Source: Bacteroidales bacterium
GTDB lineage: Bacteria > Bacteroidota > Bacteroidia > Bacteroidales > VadinHA17
DNA length: 19,006 nt
Direction: 5' to 3'
Assembly: GCA_020353115.1 (NCBI GenBank)
Contig: CP070687.1
Location: forward strand, 2,317,927 to 2,336,932
Below the pieces are notes generated by a model. That model searched no databases. It had not been told where the DNA came from and worked only from the letters and a program-made list of their open reading frames with translations. Of this stretch, positions 15,648-19,006 are shown in pieces. Position 1 is the first letter of the stretch, and each line of letters opens with the position of its first letter. Both the position numbers and the translations under genes were made by a program.

Positions 15648-17168
15648 ATGCCAATCCTGCCTTCCATTATTGCCTGGCTGAATGCAAAGCGGAGACACCG
15701 GATCGATCGGTTCAGAAAATACCCGTTTGAAGTACAGAAGCAAGTATTGTTTAAATTACTGGACCGGGCCAAGGATACCGAATGGGGGCGAAAATATGAT
15801 TTCCCTACCATTAAGACACTTCAGGATTTCCGGGGACGACTTCCACTCCAAACATACGATGATATAAAACCATATGTCCGACGCTTGCGGGATGGAGAGA
15901 AGGATATCCTATGGCCCGGAGAAATAAAATGGTTTGCAAAATCTTCCGGTACTACCAGTGATAAAAGTAAATTCATTCCTGTTAGCAAAGAAGCATTAGA
16001 GGATTGTCACTACCGGGGAGGTAAGGATGTTCTGGTAATCTATACTTCCAGTCATCCTGAAACGAAAATTTATGAGGGTAAAGGATTGACACTGGGAGGA
16101 AGCTGCACCATTAATAATTACAGCAACAATTCGTATTACGGAGATCTTTCGGCCATTCTTCTGACAAATATTCCCTTCTGGGCTGATTTCATCCGTACAC
16201 CTCCCCAAAAGATTGCCCTCCTGGATGAATGGGAAAATAAACTGGAAAAGATTACTGAAACAACCATAAAGGAGAATGTTACCAATCTTGCAGGAGTACC
16301 GTCATGGAACCTGGTTATGATCAAATACATCCTTAAAAAAACAGGGAAAAACCATTTGCTTGAACTTTGGCCCAATCTCGAATTGTTTATCCATGGCGGT
16401 GTGAGTTTCGTTCCTTATCGTAAACAATTTAAAAAGGTAATCCCTTCCGAATCGATGAACTATATGGAAACCTATAATGCCTCGGAAGGATTCTTCAGTA
16501 TCCAGGACGATCTGAAAAGGGATGATATGCTGCTAATGCTGGATTACGGGGTTTTTTATGAGTTTATCCCTGTTGAGGAGCTGGCAAAGGAAGCCCCCAG
16601 TGCATACACCGTGGCAGATGTAGAGCTGGATAAAAATTATGCCATGATTATATCAACAAACGGTGGTTTATGGAGATATATCATAGGAGATACCGTTGTA
16701 TTTACATCTCTTTTTCCTCATAAGATAAAGATATCCGGTCGGACGAAACATTTTATAAACGCTTTCGGTGAAGAGATTATCATTGATAATGCAACCAGGG
16801 CACTGAAGATTGCCTGCGATAAAACGGGTGCTGTGATAAATGAATATACCGCCGGCCCCGTTTACATGGATGATGATAAGAAGGGACACCATGAATGGCT
16901 GGTTGAATTTGATATCGAGCCGGAAGATCCGGATTTTTTTGCCAACTCCCTCGACCAGGCATTAATATCCATTAATTCCGATTATGAAGCCAAGCGCTAC
17001 AAAAGCATCACCCTTGATAAGCCGGTGGTCCGAAGTATGCGGAAAGGTGTATTTTACCAATGGTTTGCCAAGAAGAATAAGCTGGGAGGCCAAAACAAAA
17101 TTCCAAACCTCTCAAATGACCGTAAATACCTGGAAGAGATACTGAAGATCAATGCAGAAATGAAATAG
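15648..17168 (+). CDS. GH3 auxin-responsive-promoter family acyl-adenylating protein
   Basis: A 506-residue cytosolic member of the GH3 branch of the adenylate-forming (ANL) superfamily. Plant members join amino acids to jasmonate, auxin or benzoates through an acyl-AMP intermediate; bacterial substrates are largely unknown. All three ATP/AMP motifs are visible: SSGTTSDKSKFIPVS (99-113), YNASEG (276-281) and YIIGDTV (344-350). The C-terminal domain begins near ISGRTKHFINAFGEE (362-376) and contains the late GGQNKIPNLSNDR segment (480-492), where a lysine could serve the adenylation step. These match intact enzymes. Homologues are common in Bacteroidota. Which acid and which acceptor it uses cannot be told from sequence. 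It has its own likely promoter and follows the aminotransferase-like pseudoenzyme. Confidence 0.92.
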   Translation: MPILPSIIAWLNAKRRHRIDRFRKYPFEVQKQVLFKLLDRAKDTEWGRKYDFPTIKTLQDFRGRLPLQTYDDIKPYVRRLRDGEKDILWPGEIKWFAKSSGTTSDKSKFIPVSKEALEDCHYRGGKDVLVIYTSSHPETKIYEGKGLTLGGSCTINNYSNNSYYGDLSAILLTNIPFWADFIRTPPQKIALLDEWENKLEKITETTIKENVTNLAGVPSWNLVMIKYILKKTGKNHLLELWPNLELFIHGGVSFVPYRKQFKKVIPSESMNYMETYNASEGFFSIQDDLKRDDMLLMLDYGVFYEFIPVEELAKEAPSAYTVADVELDKNYAMIISTNGGLWRYIIGDTVVFTSLFPHKIKISGRTKHFINAFGEEIIIDNATRALKIACDKTGAVINEYTAGPVYMDDDKKGHHEWLVEFDIEPEDPDFFANSLDQALISINSDYEAKRYKSITLDKPVVRSMRKGVFYQWFAKKNKLGGQNKIPNLSNDRKYLEEILKINAEMK

Positions 17169-17232
17169 TATATGTCCTTATACCAAAACCGGCATCCCAT
17201 TCCCGGTAACCAGCGTTTATTCATCCTCCATT

Positions 17233-17263
17233 ATTGAAACAATAAAAATAATTCTTACTTTTA
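17233..17263 (+). promoter_or_regulatory. Putative promoter of the deoxynucleoside kinase gene
   Basis: ATTG (17233-17236), a 19-base spacer, then TACTTTTA (17256-17263). Each half is one base from the Bacteroidota consensus (TTTG / TAnnTTTG), and the spacing is ideal. It ends 31 bases upstream of the ATG. Confidence 0.4.
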
Positions 17264-17294
17264 ATTCCAAGTTGAATTCAATTAATGTAAGACC

Positions 17295-17909
17295 ATGCAC
17301 ATCGCCATTGCAGGAAATATTGGTTCAGGAAAAACGACCCTTGCCGGTCTTTTAGCAAAACATTTTGGATGGGAAGCCCATTACGAAGATGTGGATGATA
17401 ATCCCTACCTGAATGATTTTTACGAGGATATGCAACGATGGTCTTTCAACCTGCAGATCTATTTCCTGAACAGCCGGTTCAATCAAATCCTTGAACTTCG
17501 AAAAAAAGGTAAAACCGTTATCCAGGACAGGACAATCTACGAAGATGCTTATATTTTTGCACCCAACCTGCATTCAATGGGCTTAATGTCTACCAGGGAT
17601 TTTGAAAATTATTTTACTCTTTTCAATCTGATGAGTTCCCTGATCCAGCCACCGGATCTTCTACTTTACCTTCGGGCATCCGTTCCTACCCTTGTAAACC
17701 AGATCCAAAAACGTGGGAGAAAATATGAAAACGCTATCCGTCTGGATTACCTGAAAAGACTAAATGAAAGGTACGAAGCATGGATCGAGGCATATAACCT
17801 TGGGAAATTGCTTATCGTTGAAGCCGATGACTACAATTTTCCGGATAATACGGAGGACCTGGGCAAGATAATTGATCAGATCAATGCTGAACTTCACGGA
17901 TTGTTCTAA
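17295..17909 (+). CDS. Deoxynucleoside kinase
   Basis: A 204-residue member of the dNK/dCK/dGK family, which phosphorylates deoxynucleosides with ATP for salvage. Seen: P-loop GNIGSGKTT (residues 7-15), YEDVDDNPYLNDFYED (30-45) with Glu31 the probable base that activates the 5'-hydroxyl, the QDRTIYEDAYIFA motif (77-89) equivalent to the family's ERS/DRS motif, and an arginine-rich LID (QKRGRKYE, 138-145) that closes over ATP. The length fits bacterial dAK/dGK-type enzymes. The motif set suggests a purine deoxynucleoside substrate, but specificity cannot be fixed from sequence. It converges on the adenosine kinase gene with only 46 bases between stops; no obvious terminator is seen there. Confidence 0.93.
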   Translation: MHIAIAGNIGSGKTTLAGLLAKHFGWEAHYEDVDDNPYLNDFYEDMQRWSFNLQIYFLNSRFNQILELRKKGKTVIQDRTIYEDAYIFAPNLHSMGLMSTRDFENYFTLFNLMSSLIQPPDLLLYLRASVPTLVNQIQKRGRKYENAIRLDYLKRLNERYEAWIEAYNLGKLLIVEADDYNFPDNTEDLGKIIDQINAELHGLF

Positions 17910-17955
17910 TCAGAACCGGTTTGCAAAGTACATAATACACGCTTGCAATTAGATT

Positions 17956-18921
17956 CTATAACAGATCCCGGATCAATTTCCACTGACTTTCATCCACTTT
18001 GGAACCGATCACCTCGATTACCCTTCCCGAAAGTAACGCACCCATCTCACCACACCGGTTAAGTGGAAGGTTTTTGGTCAGTCCATATAGGAACCCGGCG
18101 GCATAGAGATCTCCTGCACCTGTTGTATCAACACTTTCGGCGGGAATGATACCAATCTTATGAAACTCCTCTCCCCTCTTTACCAGGGATCCTGACTTAC
18201 CCGTTTTAACAACTGCAATATCACACATTTCGGCAAAATGATGCAGTGCTTCTTCCGGCGCTTTTCCCGTAAAACTCCTGGCTTCCTCTTCGTTGGCAAA
18301 AACAATATCCACGTAGTTTTTTACCATTTCTTCAAGAAAATCTATGTTTTCTTCAACGACATTGTAACTGGCCATATCCAGGGAGATTTTAAGATTCTCC
18401 CGTCTTGCAAGAATAAAAGCCTGGCGGACAAGATCATGGTTTTGAACAAGGTATCCTTCCATATGGAAGAGATTATACCCCTTGAATTGTTCCTGTGTGA
18501 TATGGTCAGGTTCAAGTTCTATTGCAGCTCCGAGATACGTGGCAAAAGTCCTTTCCGAATCCGGGGATATCAGGGAAATTGCCCTTCCGGATTCCGTACT
18601 GCTCTGAAATAATTCCGTATGTATATTGTGACGCTTCATATCGTTTCTGAAGAAATCTCCATACCGATCCCTTCCAACTGTACCAATAAATCCGGTTCTT
18701 ATTCCTAACTCTGCCAAGCCGTGGATGGTATTGGCTGCTGAACCTCCTGAAGTTATTGTTTTATCAAGGTTGTCAATACCGGCCAGTATTCTCCGTGAAG
18801 TGTTCCTATCAACCAGTTGCATACTTCCTTTGGGCAATGAAAATACTTCAAGTGTCCGGTCGCTTTCCAACCGCACCAAAATATCCACCAGGGCATTGCC
18901 CATCCCCAGAATATTATTCAT
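17956..18921 (-). CDS. PfkB-family sugar/nucleoside kinase, probable adenosine kinase
   Basis: A 321-residue ribokinase-fold kinase. The GNALVD motif with Asp13 binds the sugar hydroxyls, SGGSAANTIHGLAELG (58-73) is PfkB signature 1, and VDTTGAGDLYAAGFLYG (264-280) is signature 2 with Asp271 as catalytic base. The GMGNALVDILV opening and the SGGSAANT motif resemble adenosine kinases of Bacteroidota and make adenosine the most likely substrate (adenosine + ATP to AMP + ADP). Ribokinase or another nucleoside kinase is the alternative. ATG at 18921 is preferred; a TTG two codons upstream is possible. The 79 bases from 18928 to the right edge would hold the promoter, but no clear element is seen. 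Confidence 0.88.
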   Translation of the reverse strand: MNNILGMGNALVDILVRLESDRTLEVFSLPKGSMQLVDRNTSRRILAGIDNLDKTITSGGSAANTIHGLAELGIRTGFIGTVGRDRYGDFFRNDMKRHNIHTELFQSSTESGRAISLISPDSERTFATYLGAAIELEPDHITQEQFKGYNLFHMEGYLVQNHDLVRQAFILARRENLKISLDMASYNVVEENIDFLEEMVKNYVDIVFANEEEARSFTGKAPEEALHHFAEMCDIAVVKTGKSGSLVKRGEEFHKIGIIPAESVDTTGAGDLYAAGFLYGLTKNLPLNRCGEMGALLSGRVIEVIGSKVDESQWKLIRDLL

Positions 18922-19006
18922 AAGCAAAAAAGGTTAATGTATTACCTGTCAGCCGCATTGGAGTGGTCAAACAGGTTAACTATTGTATTGAATAGTCTTC
19001 CTTCCG

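Noticed and set aside
17184..17209. ACCGG ... CCGGT inverted repeat after the GH3-family gene
   Set aside because: Only a 5-base stem with a 10-base loop and no T-tract; expected by chance.

Overview
The window is chromosomal DNA from a member of the Bacteroidota, most likely of Bacteroidales/Marinilabiliales type. This rests on AT-rich composition, absence of clear Shine-Dalgarno sequences, several good matches to the Bacteroidota -7 promoter element (TAnnTTTG), a PorZ-type component of the type IX secretion system, a DUF3098 protein between ftsX and uppP, and a RecO without its zinc cysteines. All coding sequences are ordinary chromosomal genes. I see no phage, insertion sequence, tRNA, rRNA or CRISPR array, and no gene-free stretch longer than about 205 bases.

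Layout. (1) 2-601: a family-4 uracil-DNA glycosylase cut by one in-frame TAA and carrying other eroded motifs; it enters from beyond the left edge. (2) 749-4587, minus strand: a housekeeping cluster transcribed ftsX, DUF3098, uppP, truB, queA (division/envelope followed by tRNA modification), with a structured spacer upstream of uppP. (3) 4792-5811, minus: branched-chain aminotransferase ilvE. (4) 5916-7811, minus: a membrane-bound class III adenylate cyclase fused to an HD phosphohydrolase domain, divergent from a tandem UspA protein (7896-8735). (5) 8809-11786, plus: rdgB, then porZ. (6) 11854-13263, minus: a second, soluble cyclase-HD fusion, paralogous to the first over cyclase, HD domain and C-terminal tail, lying between porZ and recO. 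(7) 13460-17909, plus: recO, an aminotransferase-fold protein without its catalytic lysine, a GH3-family adenylating enzyme and a deoxynucleoside kinase. (8) 17956-18921, minus: a PfkB-family adenosine kinase, convergent with the deoxynucleoside kinase.

How the genes fit together. The most distinctive biology is cyclic-nucleotide signalling. Two cyclases with full ATP-type active sites each carry an HD domain resembling cyclic-nucleotide phosphodiesterases, so each polypeptide may both make and destroy cAMP. One copy can sense the periplasm through a Y_Y_Y domain; the other is cytoplasmic behind a coiled coil. Their putative promoters share the same geometry. The second notable item is the gene at 14329-15474. 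It keeps the fold, frame and many motifs of a methionine-aminotransferase-like enzyme, yet the Schiff-base lysine, the pyridine-binding Asp and the O3'-binding Tyr are all replaced, so it looks like a retained pseudoenzyme. The remaining genes are nucleotide hygiene and salvage (rdgB, deoxynucleoside kinase, adenosine kinase), DNA repair, envelope biogenesis and tRNA modification.
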